A stretch of 64,000 nt of DNA from positions 1,171,093-1,235,092 of the forward strand of contig NW_003101679.1 in NCBI RefSeq assembly GCF_000003855.2, given 5' to 3'. Below are positions 10,401 through 23,309 of this stretch, piece by piece. Position numbers and translations under genes: made by a program. The DNA comes from Blastomyces gilchristii SLH14081. Taxonomy: Eukaryota > Ascomycota > Eurotiomycetes > Onygenales > Ajellomycetaceae. The notes under the pieces were generated by a model. The model was not told the origin of the DNA, did not search any database, and saw nothing but the letters and a program-made list of their open reading frames with translations. The first letter of the stretch is position 1, and each line of letters opens with the position of its first letter.

Positions 10401-12560
10401 TCTCAGACTGAATTTCTTTTTAAGTGATTCAACTGCTTCTCAAGATGAGTAAATAAACTGTTATACACTCATCAGACTGACTGCAGCATTGATGTATGAG
10501 TGATTGAGACTGTCTTTATTATCTTATAAAACTGAAACAGTAAATCAATCATATATTTCAACTGAGTTTACTTTATATCAGAAAGTTTCAATATCTAGAT
10601 CTTTTCTCAATCAGAGTGTTACACTCAATGATCAATTATCTGATACAATTGAAGAGTCTGAATAGTCATCTCATATATTGAACTTCATTATATTCTAACA
10701 TTCTGTATTATATTCAGTGATGTGACTGATTTGTTTATTTATTAAATATCATGAAATCATTGTTATTGTTTAGAAGAGATATAAATCACATTAGCAATGT
10801 TTCAAATCTATGATATTTAAATTATTAGTTAATCTATTCAAAATTAACAGTAATATTATCAAAAAGTATTATTAAAAAGCAATATCAAAAAGTGTTATCA
10901 AAAAATATTATCTTTTATAAAGTGAATGCAAAAGTTACTTGAGTAATCACTTTCATCTCATTCTTATCTCAAGAATCAGTCATCTCATTATTCTTTATCT
11001 TGATGTTAAGATTCTTTATCAGTGTTTATATTACAAGTTAAATCACATGAGCAATGCAGAGAATATAACCTTGTTTATCATTTCAGAAATACAAAGTCAA
11101 TTTTTGCTTCAAGCTCTTCACTATAGTGTAGTTATTCACAGTATTATCAGTTGTAATTATAAGAAGACTGAGACTAATATCTCAATAGTCATTTTTAATC
11201 ACAGTTATTAATATCTCTATTATATAATTCTCAGTATGACTACTGATCAATGATTCAAATTCAATTAATGTCTCTTAATAAGTTCAGTTCTCATCAATAT
11301 AATAACATATAACTCTTATAAATGCAAGATTGTTTATACTAGTTCATGTATTCACTGTGAGAGACACTCTTCAATAATTCTTTAACTCTGATTCTAGATG
11401 TTGTATATTAACTTTGTAGTATATCTTGAGATTGAACTGAAGACAGAATCAATATAAAATATGAAGATTTGAATTAAGCATTTGAAGAAGTGTTCAGAAT
11501 TCAGGGTTTTCAATTGATCAAAGAGAAAGATTCAGAGATATACACATATGAAGTAATTATTCATGAAAGTTATCAGATAAGAGTTGTGAAATCAGAGTAC
11601 TGATATAAGATTATTTTTGCATGATTTTCTTCAAATTAGAAAGTTAATGTTATCAAAAATTATTATCTGATAGAGTAACTTATCAGCTCAGTAGTAATTT
11701 TCTGATTATTTTTCTTTTATTGTCTGCATTCTGATAACTTCAGATGTTAGAAAATTTCTTCAGAGCTATAATCAGTTTATGATGAATGTTTCTAAATAAA
11801 GTTGCAGTGATTGCAGCAGAGAGATGACTCTTCAGTAATCTATAATGCAATCTATTGATAATTATTTCATAGTTCATCTCAATATTTGTGTTGAGTTTTT
11901 CATAAATTTCATGACCTGAAATTAGATGTGAAGAATGAAGTAATTATTCATTATAATTGAAAGAGAGCATTCTGTGTTGAATTGTAAACAACATAGACTT
12001 TGTAATTCATAGTGATTTCTTGAAGAGTTTATAAATCTTCAATAGAAGTAAAAGAAGTGAAAGAAGTGAATTCAGAAGATATGATAATAATTTGAGAAAA
12101 ATGATAATTTATTTTCAATAACTGATCACTGATGTGTGTAAGAAGAATTAATATAAGAGAAAATAATCTTGTTTCTTAGCTTAGTTATAATTTTAATACT
12201 AACTCAGATTGAATATCATTGATGTATAAAAGTAAATAAATAATCTTGATTAATCTCTGTCATATTTCTTGAAATATATTAATATTGTGAAAGAGAGCAT
12301 TACTAAATTATATTATCAGATGATATCATTAAAAATATATTAATATTATGAATATTAATGTTGAAAAAATGTTGATACTTATACATTATAGTGATTTGTG
12401 AATCATGATAGTTAAATATATATATATATATATATATATTGTTGCTGACTTGATTACAACTTGTACAATAATTTTTAAAAACTCAAAATTGATTTCAATT
12501 ATTAATAATTATGAACTTATAACTAACTAATATAAAAAGAAAAAAACTTTTTCTACTCAT
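10401..12560. other. AT-rich hAT interior without recognisable domains
   Basis: By position this should hold the N-terminal half of the transposase on the minus strand. The sequence is heavily mutated and I could not identify BED-finger or catalytic motifs. A (TA)n microsatellite lies at about 12417-12440. Confidence 0.5.
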
Positions 12561-12603
12561 TATCTTTCTTCTCTTTCTCATTCTTCTTATTATTCTTCAT
12601 AAT

Positions 12604-13350
12604 TCACTTCTTATTCTTCTTCTTCTTCTTCTCCTTCTCATCTGAGATGATAATCATCTCAAAATCTCTCTTCACTGCCTTCTCAGAGAAGGGTTTCTGC
12701 TGCTCCTTCTCAGCCAGGTCAACCTGTGCCTCAAAATCCTGCATTTTCTGGTCTGCTGTCTCAGGTTTCATCTCAGCAGTAAGCAGATTGACATGCTCAG
12801 AGAGCAGAGCTGTCTTCTCAATATTCTGAATCATGAAGTGCATTCAAGACCTGAACAAGGCCTCAATTTCCTTCTTCTCTGTCAGCTTCTGCTAATCAAT
12901 TAGAGAACAGAAGTATTATTAAAAATTGTTATCTCTTAATAAATAAAAAACTTATCAGTTTTGACTTCTTTATCTCTCACTTCAACACTCTCTCAATCTT
13001 CTTCTGCTGCTGCTTATTTATAGTAACACTCTTCTTCTCTCTCTCTCTCTTCATCTTAGTCTCAAATCATTCTTGAGACTTCTTCTGGTCTCACTGCTGC
13101 TGCATGAGACTCTTCACTGTCTTCTTCTTCAATCTCTCACAGACAGTGCCATCTGCATTATTTCTATACTTAGTTCAGTCTAAATCTATCAGAAGTGTTA
13201 CTTAAAATTGTTATCATTCTGCTCTCTTACAGAGCCTCTTCAAGACATTATAACATGTCTTATAATTTGTCTTCTCTTGCTTGAACATCTTCTTCTTCTC
13301 TCTCTTCAATCTGTGACAGCGCTCACACACCTTGATGATCCGCAGGACCG
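12604..13350 (-). pseudogene. Unrecognised second ORF inside the hAT element (Cys motif plus coiled coil)
   Basis: Three minus-strand segments look like exons. The first (about 13350-13228) reads VCERCHRLKREKKKM and later TCYNVLKRLC, giving spaced Cys pairs and basic residues. The second (about 13190-12960) is Lys/Gln-rich. The third (12843-12604) is a 79-residue Glu/Lys-rich coiled-coil stretch ending in a polylysine run. The segments are separated by similar short gaps beginning GATAACAATTTT and ending TGATAG or TGATTAG, as expected of introns whose GT donor has become AT. It lies upstream of the transposase on the same strand. It is less mutated than its surroundings. I do not recognise the family; it may be a second hAT protein, transposase N-terminus, or captured cargo. 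Confidence 0.4.
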
Positions 13351-13435
13351 CAGAATATTTGAAGAGAAATAACATGATTGGTTTCAGTGAGCGTTGAAGA
13401 GAGATGAAAGCAGAAGAGATGACTAGAAATGATAT

Positions 13436-13552
13436 GATAATAGTGATGATGATGATGATAATAATGATGATGATGATAATGATGATAATAATAATGATGA
13501 TAGTGATGATAGTGATGATAATGATAATAATAATGATAATAATGAAAGAGAA
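13436..13552. repeat. GAT/AAT microsatellite
   Basis: A run of GATGAT, AATAAT and GATAAT trinucleotides of about 115 bp lies in the hAT interior. It produces a spurious His/Tyr ORF on the minus strand. Confidence 0.9.
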
Positions 13553-13708
13553 AGTGCATTGAAATATATTACTGACTTATCAAATATAAAGAGACTTAAA
13601 GAAAATATTAACAGCTTTCAGTGATGTACAGAAATAGCTACAGTGTTGCATAGCAATATCATCTTCATTCAATGCATGCACTGTTGATATTCTTTGTATA
13701 CAGTTATT

Positions 13709-13723
13709 ATATAATCTGTATCA
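13709..13723. repeat. 15-bp target-site duplication of LINE B, 3' copy
   Basis: ATATAATCTGTATCA abuts the (ATT)n tail here and is repeated exactly at 21169-21183 next to the LINE 5' end. Confidence 0.92.
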
Positions 13724-13784
13724 TTATTATTATTATTATTATTCTTTAATTATAGATGTATGCAGTCAGAGACTATGACATCTA

Positions 13785-13807
13785 CCTGAGAACTTTTAGT
13801 TCTCAGG
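13785..13807 (-). promoter_or_regulatory. LINE B 3' UTR stem-loop
   Basis: CCTGAGAACT and AGTTCTCAGG pair over 10 bp around a 3-base loop, at the same place as the LINE A hairpin. The loop and the last stem pairs differ between the copies while the stem core is kept. Confidence 0.6.
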
Positions 13808-14109
13808 GTTTTTCCTATATCTGTAAAGTTAACTATTATACATTCATCAATTTCAGATATGCAAAATCAGAAAATTTCAGCTCAGAATATAAAAACTGTT
13901 TATAAATTGCAGTGTTTTAACATGTTCTGATACTTTGAAATCATTTGACAATATCATGACAAAGGAAAAGAGAACACAGTCTTAAAGATAGACATATTAA
14001 ATAGATAGATAGAAAAGAATAGAAAGGAAAAAGTAAAGTAAAATAAAGAAAGACTGTAATGAAACAAATTATTAAAAGATAGTATATAGCTGTTTTAACA
14101 GACTATATC

Positions 14110-17100
14110 TGATTGATTTTCTCCTCTTCATATTCAGATAATTCTGAATTTAGTCATTTTCTTATAGCTGCTTGAGTTTCTGATAGAAAGTCTATTAAAT
14201 ATTTAATTCCTGTCTCAGTTGAGAATAAGAATCTCATATTTAATTGATTTAAATCATACTTCTCTTTCAATCTGACTCTGAGACTATTGTATAACACACA
14301 GTGTATTACAATATGCTCAGAATTCTCATTTGCATTGCAGAATGAGCATTCTATTGAGTGAAATCTATCATCAAATCTTTGTATATAAGATTTGAAATAG
14401 CCATGTTCTAGTTTCAGCTGTATTATAGATGAGAATATTTTCTTTTTACATTTAATTGAACAAGATTTTCACTTGGGTTTTATTTCAAATCTTGAATAAT
14501 GTATACTCTTCTTTTGTTTCTGCCAGCTTTCATTCCACTTGTCTAAACAAGATTCTTTTATTTTTCTCTTTATAAAAGACCAGGACATAACTTTTTGAAT
14601 AGATCTGCTTAATTCTGCACTCTTTTTTACAGCTGAATCAGCCAATTCATTGCCATGAATATTCATATGAGCAGGAACTCAGTGTAGATGAATTATCAGC
14701 TTTGATATTCTTCTCTTTTGAATTTTCAAAACAGAGTTTAAGATCAGTTCAAGATTCATTTGATCATTATGAATCTGACTATTTTTAAGTCTTTTTAAAG
14801 CAGCTTGACTATCAGAGAATATTCATGTCTCTTTCAAACTATTTTCTCTTTTATAAGATTTTATTTCTATGAGTTTGAAAGCTTTCACTATTACAAATAG
14901 TTCAGCATCAAAGACTTCAGATTCACAGTCTAGATTTCAGAAATCTGAGATAAAATTGATATTATCTTCAGTATAAGCAATGTCTGTGTCTAATCTATTC
15001 AGATTCTCATTCTTTAAGTCATCTGAATAAATCAGAATAGAGTCTTTTATCTTGATTGTAGAAATTCTCTTCAAATGCTGTTCACATTCTTTCTCTTTTA
15101 ATAGTTCACTTATTTGTAAGTCTATAAGAGATTCAAGCTTTTCTCTTCAGAGAGATAACTTCTCATGATTCACTTTTTCAATATTTAAAGAAGAAAATTG
15201 ATTCTTAATCAGAGAGCATAGTCTGTAAAGTTGAGAAGATATTTTCTTTGAAGAATCATTTTCATTTCAATCAAGAAATCTATTTCAATTCAGTTCATTT
15301 TCAGAGTTAATTAATGAAAATGAAGATGAGACTCTTTCTCTGATTATATGATTTGAGCTCATCTTTATAACTCTCAGAGCATAGTTCATACAGGCCTTTT
15401 CAAATCTAATAGCAGGAGAAGGAATTGATGCTTCAATTTTCATTGCTTTAATAGAAGATGATTTGAATGCTCTCAGAATTCTTCTCAAGGCTCTGTTTTA
15501 CAGACTTTGAAAGAGTTCAGTGAAATTCTCTTGATTATTTCATCAAACTTGAACTTCATAATCAGCTACTGATGTAATACAGGCTATATATAACTGTCTC
15601 ATAGCCTGGAAGAATAGACCTCTCTCTGTATTTGATAGTCTGATTATATTGTTCAATAGTCTTTCTGCCTTGACAGTTCTTTGTTAAATATGATATTTAA
15701 AGTTCAACTTGGAGTTTAATCATACTTCTAATCATTTGACATTTACACTGAGTTTAATCTCTCTATTTAAAAGAGATAGAGACAGTTCTTTCTCATTGAA
15801 TCTAGAAAAGAAATGAATTAACTCAGTTTTATTCATATTAAATTAAATTTGATTGATATCTGCTCTAACAAAGATTTCCTTTGCAGCTTCTTCAATCACT
15901 TTTAAATTCTCTTTGATAGTTTTTAAGCTGTAGACTAGATCAATATCATTCATATAACTCAGAGATCTCACTATTCTCATATTTCTATTCTTGAATAGAT
16001 ATGCAGTGTATATTGCAAATAAAATGAGTGAGATTGAAGATTCTTGTAATACTTCTATTTTTATCTCAGTCTTGTCTTATTTCATTTCATCAAAGAAAAG
16101 TTGTATAATTCTTTTAGATATAAAACAGTTAACTCATTTTATTAGAGAAAGTGACAGTTTTAACATCTTCAATGTCTGAATTAGCTTTGACTTTGAAACA
16201 TGATTAAATACTTCTTTTATATCAATAAAAACTGCAGTTGAGACCAGATCTTCATGCTTTGCTATTTGAATATTATGAACAACTGAGAGAATAGTGTCAA
16301 TTGCAGAACACTGTTTTCTATCCCTCATTTATTCACTGAATAAAAGAGAATTACTGACAGAGCTTATAAAAGATAGTTAAGTAGCTATTATCTTTTCTAA
16401 AACCTTTTCTAGACAGTTCAATAGAGATATTACTCTATATAACTTAGAAATTGAAGTTTTTCTATTAGGCTTTGTAAGAATCACTTCAGTGGCTTCTCTT
16501 CAGCATTCAGAATGATATTCATTTTTCAAGAGATTGAAAAAGAGCTCAAAATATTCATTCTTTAAGTAGAAGTATGTATTTTGAATAATCAAGTGATTAA
16601 TTGAATCAGGCCCTGCAGCAGTCTTAACTGAACTTGAGAAAATAGCTGACTCTAATTCATCTTGAGTAAGATCAGGCCATTTCCAGTCATTTTCATCAAT
16701 ATAGTTAAGAAGTGATATATTCTCTTTCTCTGAATCTGAATCTGATGAGTATTGAAAGAGAGTTCTTATAAAAGCTTGACATTTTTCCTCAAAAGAGTTT
16801 GCTGTATATAATTCATTCTGAAACTCATATTCTAAGGTTGGAAGTTTTGCTACACTTCTTGTTTTAGTATAGTTAAAAGCTTTAAAAACTTTCTTTTCTT
16901 ATGCTTCTTCAAGAAATTTATTCCAGCAGTCTGTTTTAGCTTTTTTAATATCTGAAAAATATTCATTTCTGACAGCTTTGAACTCTTCATCAGATATTAC
17001 ATCATTCTTTCAATCTCTTCTAGCAGTAGCTAATTCTTTTCTTTTAGATGAGATATTCTCATTTCATCAAGGTTTTAAATACTCAGAAGATTTTCTCTTT

Positions 17101-18000
17101 GAAATATTATCTCTAACACTTGTTAGAATAATAGATGTAATAAGCTTCACTCTATTCTTAAGCATTTCATTTGAGATATCTTGATCAGGATTTCAATATA
17201 GCTCATTCTGTCTTTCAGATTTTAATAGTTTTATGCTTTCTTCAACTACTTTTCAATCAGCTTTTTCAAAGTTAAACTGATTAGAGAGAAGAGAATTTTC
17301 ACTCATTTGTTTTTCACTCAGTTCAATCTTAAATTGAATAATCTCATGACCTGATTCTGATGTCTCATTTGAATTAATAAACCAGTTTACAAGTCTTCTT
17401 TTCATTAAATTTTGTGATATGAAGATTAGATCTATAATAGATTTCTGTTTCATGTCTTTTCTAAAGAATGTTTGTTAATCAGACTTATTAATCAAATCTA
17501 TTGAATGCTCAAAGATTCATTTAACTAGATTATCAGCTCTCACTGCTCTCTTGCATTCTGAATTTCATCAGAGATGATGTGTATTGAAATCTCCTGTAAT
17601 TATAGAGTTTCTTGATAAAGTTATGTTCAGAAATTCTCTATCAATTGTTCAGATATTATTATTTTCCTTCAATGACTTTTCATTATAGATATTTATAAGC
17701 TGTATAGTATCAAACTTATTTTCTTTATCTATAATATCACTCACCAGAATATCAGGGTCAGATATAATATCAAATCTTAGATTAAATTGATATCTTAATC
17801 TCTTTCTTTCATAGATCACTACTCTTGACTTTATCTCAGACTTTTGAGATAAAAAGCAGTAGTAGCTTGAATGAGAAATGACATATTTTTGCTCAGTATC
17901 AAAATTTGGCTTCTGAAGCAGTATAAAATTAACTTTTTATTCAAATGCAATTTAAAGATAAGAATAAATGCAATTTGAGTTTCTATTCACATTATTTTGA
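14110..18000 (-). pseudogene. LINE B ORF2, broken
   Basis: Same layout as LINE A ORF2. Recognisable minus-strand pieces include the endonuclease-end segment at about 17453-17253 (KSIIDLIFIS) and the RT segment with RDRKQCSAIDTILSVVHN at about 16328-16255. The catalytic motif near 15950 reads Y-M-N-D-I-D-L where LINE A has Y-V-D-D, so one catalytic Asp is lost. RNase H lies at about 15060-14590. Numerous stops occur. Confidence 0.85.
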
Positions 18001-18082
18001 ATAAATGTGATTTTTGAAGAGTTTTTAAACTTTTTTTGTTGTTTTTATTGTATATTCATACTAAAAGAGAGTAGAGTAGAAT

Positions 18083-19690
18083 CTAATCACTATCATCAGA
18101 TAGTAGATTATAACTATTCTTAAAAGTAGAAATCTCAACTGCTTGTATTATATCTAGTTTATCATCAGAGTCATTTCTCAATTCTCTAATCTTAACAGAA
18201 GTTTGAGAATTCAAATTCTGTTTACATTTAGCTGAAGAATTAGAGTTTGAAGATTTAGATAGTTGAGAGTTTCTTCTTTTTAAGCTTGCAGTTATAAGTC
18301 TACTGGCTTGACTCTTCTCTTCAGTTCTAGATTGACTTTGAGCTTCATCTTTTCTCCAGTTCTTTTGAGTTCTAGAAGTAAACATACATTCTTTTAAGCT
18401 AGATGCATGTTTTTCTTTGCAATTAGAGTACTTAAGCAGAGTATATTGACAAATTTTATCTCTTTTTAAGCATGTTTCATATTTATACTCACTAGTTTTA
18501 TGATCTCTGGCACAGAATGCACATTTTGAGTCTCTAAAATATGAGATTATAAAGTATTCATATCTTTGACAGTTTGAACACTGTGTTTGAGCTTTGAGAT
18601 TCATTCTTGAGTCTTTGTATTCATGAACTCTCATTTTCAAATCTGCTACTCTTACTTCAGAGATCTTTGACTGTTTAAGTGTTTTTATATATACTAGAAC
18701 AGAGGCATTTCTCCTGCTTTATCTGAACTCAATTGAATTTAGTTATACAGGCTTCTTTCTTAGTTGAATAGAGTTGTATTCTTTCAATTCATTTTTGAGA
18801 AGTAGTATTTCTTCTTCACAGTCAAAAATTTCAACTGAAATATTATAAAGAATGAATTTATCTCACTTTTCATCTCTTTCAGATAGAATTATTATGTTTA
18901 ACAAAGATTCTACTGCTGACTTTCAGAGATTCTCATTCTGAATAAGAAATTCAGCACTGAATTCAGACATTGTAGTCAGAATGATGAAGTTTTCAAAGAA
19001 TAATGACTTAATTAAAGCTATAACTGATTTTTGAACTTCAATATCAGTCATCAACTGAGAAAAGAACTGCTGATTAATTTTATTTCTGATTCTGAAAATG
19101 AGATTTGAGTTTAGCTTGTTTCTTTGCAGAATATCCTGATTTGAGACTTTGAGAATAAGTCTTCTATTTCTGAAGATTTGAAAGTTTTTCTCTTTTTGCA
19201 TTTTCTTTTTCACTTTTCTATGAATAGAGACATGAGCAGTATTCTTCTCAGTTTTCTCAGGATTTTGAACAGGTTTTGAGATAGCAGGTTTAAAGACAGC
19301 AGATTCAGCTACTTGAGCATATGTTTTCTTCTAATTCAAAGAAGAAGAAGAAGTAGGAAAAAAGAATGAAGAAGAGTAAGATGAAGAGTCAGTGATTATA
19401 CTAGAAATTTTCAATGTTTTTTAAACTGTGTTTGAGATTTCAAGTTTGAACTTGATCATCTCCTGTAGTTGTCTAGCCTGAGTATGAAGAATTAACAGAA
19501 CTTCTTTATTTATCTCACTCAGACACTGCTTTTCAAGAATCTTGCTTACTTTTTCAAGTTTCTGTATTTTAAGAACTTGTTATTTCTCTATTTCTTCTTT
19601 CTTTCTTCTCTTCAGAATTTCAATCTCAGAAATAGCATTTGAGAAAGCATCTTTTTCCACATCAACTGAGTGTATTTTTGAACTTATTGT
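18083..19690 (-). pseudogene. LINE B ORF1 (zinc knuckles), broken
   Basis: The C-terminal 185 residues are still open (18640-18083). They contain CSNCQRYEYF, CAFCARDHK and SNCKEKH knuckle remnants in which His or Cys positions have become Tyr, followed by a basic Ser-rich tail. The N-terminal half matches LINE A ORF1 (coiled coil, Ser-rich linker, K-x-Y-A-Q-V-A) but is interrupted. Confidence 0.8.
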
Positions 19691-20650
19691 TTTCACTCAA
19701 TGAAAAGTTGGTCAGACTGTTTCAATTGAGATATTTCTAAGTCTGTTTTCAATTGAAAAGTTGGTCAGACTGTTTCAAAAGAAGAATAAAAGACTTTTAT
19801 GTATAAAACACCTGATTTTTTTCACACTAGTTCAGTAACTAGATTAGATTTTTGAAGAGAATCTAATAAACTAAAATTGATTTTTGAGATAAATCAATAA
19901 AATCTTTACAATCTCTTTCTTGGAATATAGTGAGGAAAAGTATGATATCAATTGATAATAAATCAGATAATATGACAGTTTTTGAGAGAAAAACTGACAA
20001 AAAATAAATCAATTTTTTGCAGAGAAATTGATTAAAACTATTTAATTTTATTCTAAATTATTCAATTCTTCTCACATAACAAGTGTGCAACTCAAATCAG
20101 TTAATAAAGAGTGTAAAAAAGAATTAAGTATTAATGAAAGCTCTTCAGTCACTGAAAAAGTAATTCTTATTTAAAAGAATATGAAATTATAACAGAAAAC
20201 AGCTCTGTTTTTAATTCTTTGTAAGAATATTGTATAAAACCCAGAGAAAAACACCTTACTTTTTCAAGAGAAGTAAAAAACTATTTCTAAGATCTTTTTT
20301 TTTTTATGCATTGACTGCTGCAGAAGAATGAGATAGAAACTGCTAAGATATGTACTACTGTATACTCTCTATCAAGACTTTCTCTCTTCAGAGTCTTGAT
20401 ATTATAGAGAATATAAGTCTGTTTCTATATGATAATATAAATATTGTCAGCAGGATGTAGAGAAACTGGTTATTTATATCTCAAAATAGAAGACTTTGTC
20501 AATGATTATATCAATATAGAGTTAATTCTCAAATTCAATAGAAATCTAGTATTGCTGTTCTCAATCTCTTGCAGAATCTATTGAATATTGAGATATTAAA
20601 ACTAGATTTAATATATCTCACTATGCAGGGATCAAAGGCTCAGTCAGACC

Positions 20651-21168
20651 TTGAGATATACTGATTTTATAGTTGTTGATGTGCTGTTGACTCATTGTCT
20701 GTTGATTATGTGCTTGATATTATTGCTGAGGTATCTTTTTGTATTTTTCTGCCGGGGATGGGCCAGATTGGGAAGGGCGGTACAAGGGTGGGACTTGGTG
20801 TTGAAGTTTTGGAACATCAAAGATGGACAGGGTTTTCGCGGAGGTCACTCCTCAGATATCTCCACAACTACAGATCAGGGATCTTCCAAAATCAAGAAGA
20901 TTGGTGCATACAGCTAGGTCTCTTCACCTTACAATTTGTATGGCAATTTGGCCCGGGGTTGTGGTGTGATAGGGGAGAATGAGGGATAATCCCACACAGG
21001 AGTTCCGAACGACGTCTGGTTCATATTTGGCTGGATAACTTCACCACCACACGGGGTATGCGGTCGGTGATGGGGTCAAAATGCTTGTATGATCGAGGGC
21101 TTTTCGATGGATCTATCGGCGGGTTCTTATTCGAAAAATCAAGCGAGTTCGTGGTGGAGCGGTCCCTG
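20651..21168 (-). promoter_or_regulatory. LINE B 5' UTR, CpG-retaining block with a single monomer
   Basis: This is the complete 5' end of the family: about 260 bp not visible in LINE A plus the block shared with it. Only one copy of the 160-bp monomer is present. CpG content is high, in contrast with the following body. Confidence 0.65.
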
Positions 21169-21183
21169 ATATAATCTGTATCA
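21169..21183. repeat. 15-bp target-site duplication of LINE B, 5' copy
   Basis: Exact repeat of 13709-13723, adjoining the 5' terminus of LINE B. Confidence 0.92.
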
Positions 21184-22601
21184 GAGATACATGCAGAAAA
21201 CAGATCTTTATTGCTAGAGCAAATAATTGCAGCAATTCTCTGTTTTCATATTATAAAGATAAGTTATTCTCATTTCTTTCTTCTCTCTTTTCTCTTCTTC
21301 AATCAATCACTAATTTCAAGCTGATATGAAAACTATTAAAACACTCTCAGAAACTCTCAAATTGAAGAGTATAGACTAATCAAATTTCAAATGCAGAAGA
21401 AATCAAATTATCTTCTACAGATTCAATTATTCACTCTCTCTCAAATAAAACAGCAGTCGCGTCTCCCTCTTCCCCTCAATCAAACAAAACATGACCTGTG
21501 AAAAGTGAGTATCATGTCAGGCCATAATGACTAACACAGCCCCAGCACACAGAGCTGTATATACACAGTACATGCTGAACTGAGAGACTGCATGAATTGC
21601 AAACCAGCAGCAGCATCTCAGAGAGAGCTGTGCAGTGTGAGAAAGCTACAACTCTCAGTCACATGTGTAGAGAGTGAATCACTGTAGTAAGTGCATGTGT
21701 ATTGAAGTAATACTTTTTGATAATACTCAGTCTCTGATATAATGAAAATAGAGTCTCTTCATGAGATTCATTTCTATCAGAAGTCAGAGAATCTTATATT
21801 TCTCAAGATCATCTTTACATATCTTGTCTATGAAATTAATGAGAGAAATCATTGATTTCAGTGTTCTGTTCTTAATGTTATTCAAGTGACAGCAGAGTTC
21901 ACTCTGATCACACTTTTTAAGTATATGTTTTCTAATTATTCACATTTATATAGATATATACTGATTATTTATTAGATAATATTAAGATAATAACTCATCA
22001 CAGCTGTGTTACTCTCACTATAAGAGATACACAGTTAGTGATGAACATTGTGAAGACTCTGAGAAGTGAGTATTTTAAGAGTACTGCAGCTCTGTGATCT
22101 TGATTTTTTTTTATTTTTATTTTTTATTTTTTTCTTTTTCTTTTCTTTTTTTTTTTTTTTTTATTGTGATTTTTTCTTGTTGTTTTATTTTTTATTTTTT
22201 TATTATTTTTTGTATTTTACATTTTTTTTTTTAATTAAAATGATATTAATTATAATCTGTGTTCAGAAAAGTAATAATATTTGATAACACTCTCTGTTGA
22301 ATTTTCAACAAATGAGCACTATATTATGATATTATGTAAGTGAGAAATGATTTCATAGTCTCATTTAATACCATTTTCAATAATGAGATCAGAATGAAAA
22401 TGTAACTAAGAATTCAAACATATTCTTTATCTAAGACTAGATTTTTATTTGAAAAGTGAATCTGAGATCTTTAATATTTGAAATAATGAGATTTGAGATT
22501 AATATAATAAATACAAATCATGACCAGAAGTAATGCTTTTAGGCAATGTAACAACTGTAAAGTTTGATTCTAGTCTCAGACACAGTCACATGATCAGTCT
22601 A
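21184..22601. other. Right arm of the hAT element
   Basis: This holds a moderately CpG-bearing patch (about 21450-21670) and a T-rich tract at about 22106-22230, then AT-rich sequence to the right terminal inverted repeat. No coding region is recognisable. The Phe-rich reading frame over the T tract is a composition artefact. Confidence 0.6.
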
Positions 22602-22609
22602 ACTGATCT
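22602..22609. repeat. 8-bp target-site duplication of the hAT element, right copy
   Basis: ACTGATCT, identical to 9340-9347. Copia 3 resumes directly afterwards. Confidence 0.88.
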
Positions 22610-23309
22610 CATGATAATCACAGAGACAGACATCTATTATTAAATCAATCACAGAAGCTGAATATATTACAGCTAGTGAGACAGCTTGTAAGATAATCTG
22701 ATTGAATGATATATTATATAATACTGAGTTGATAAATGATGAAAAAGTGAAAATATACTTGCATCTATAAGTTGATAATAAGAGAGCAATTGATCTAGTA
22801 AAGAGAGAATTCTTAATATAAAGATTACATCATATTAAGATTAGATATCATATTCTTCACAATTTGATTGAAAAAGAGAAAATCATGATAAAACATGTTA
22901 ATTCTACAGTGAACATAGCTGACAGTCTTATCAAGTCACTGATAAAGCCTGTATTTGAAGATTTTATCAAAAGAGTTGATATTCAGAAAATTGAGAAGAA
23001 GGAATAATTGAATAATAATAATAATACAGTGAATCAATGAATTTTACATGTATTTCTTGATTTTTACAGTTATTGTCATACAGATGCCTTTTCTAATGAG
23101 GAAATCAAGGTCTGATTAATGTAATTAATTATTATTGCATTTTTGAAAGATTTGAGAATGAGAGAGGCTCCGGGTGGCAGCTTATAGATCACAGTGTAGT
23201 AAGAGAAAGTGTTGATAATTACTACATATACTCTAGTTATGTGCCATTTCAACCTATTTAGTGTAACTCGCGTAGTTAGATTATAACATAATAATATTAT
23301 TCTTTAAGA
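22610..23309 (+). pseudogene. Copia 3, right part: RNase H end, polypurine tract and 3' LTR
   Basis: The reading SITEAEYITASETACK near 22645, KRAIDLVKREF and RYHILHNLIE are copia RNase H motifs. They are followed by the CCGGGTGGCAGCTTATAG island, a purine tract and the LTR (23210-23309) starting TGTTGATAATT and ending TTTAAGA. The 5-bp target GATAT (23310-23314) follows. It aligns with copia 2 at about 57480-58181. Confidence 0.85.
23210..23309 (+). repeat. Copia 3 3' LTR (100 bp)
   Basis: It begins TGTTG and ends CTTTAAGA. It carries the invariant TAACTCGCGTAGTTA hairpin motif, although the CACGTG seen in sibling LTRs is mutated. Confidence 0.85.

Larger units (their letters stand above)
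13724..21168 (-). mobile_element. LINE B: full-length Tad1-like LINE, RIP-degraded
   Basis: A perfect 15-bp duplication defines the element exactly: 7445 bp, minus strand. Its 5' end is at 21168 and its (AAT)n tail is at 13724-13742. It matches LINE A over nearly its whole length. Order on the minus strand: CpG-bearing 5' UTR (21168 to about 20650), AT-rich 5' UTR, ORF1 (about 19690-18083), ORF2 (about 18000-14110), 3' UTR hairpin, tail. It is inserted in the hAT element. Because the duplication is still perfect it may be among the younger events, although the body is heavily mutated. Confidence 0.95.
9348..22601 (-). mobile_element. hAT DNA transposon, interrupted by LINE B
   Basis: The ends are TAGACTGGCC (9348-9357) and GATCAGTCTA (22592-22601), inverted repeats differing only by RIP-type transitions. 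They are bounded by an 8-bp duplication, the hallmark of hAT elements. Without LINE B and its duplication the element is about 5.8 kb. The transposase lies on the minus strand near the left end, with a second ORF further right. The element sits inside copia 3 and was later split by LINE B. CpG remains in the outer tips (CTGGCCGCCGGGACC) but is almost absent internally. Confidence 0.85.

Noticed and set aside
13323..13559. His/Tyr-rich 78-residue ORF
   Set aside because: Direct translation of the GAT/AAT microsatellite.
22066..22284. Phe-rich ORF, possible membrane protein
   Set aside because: Translation of a T-rich tract in the hAT right arm. The same applies to the Phe-rich ORFs at 36953-37176.
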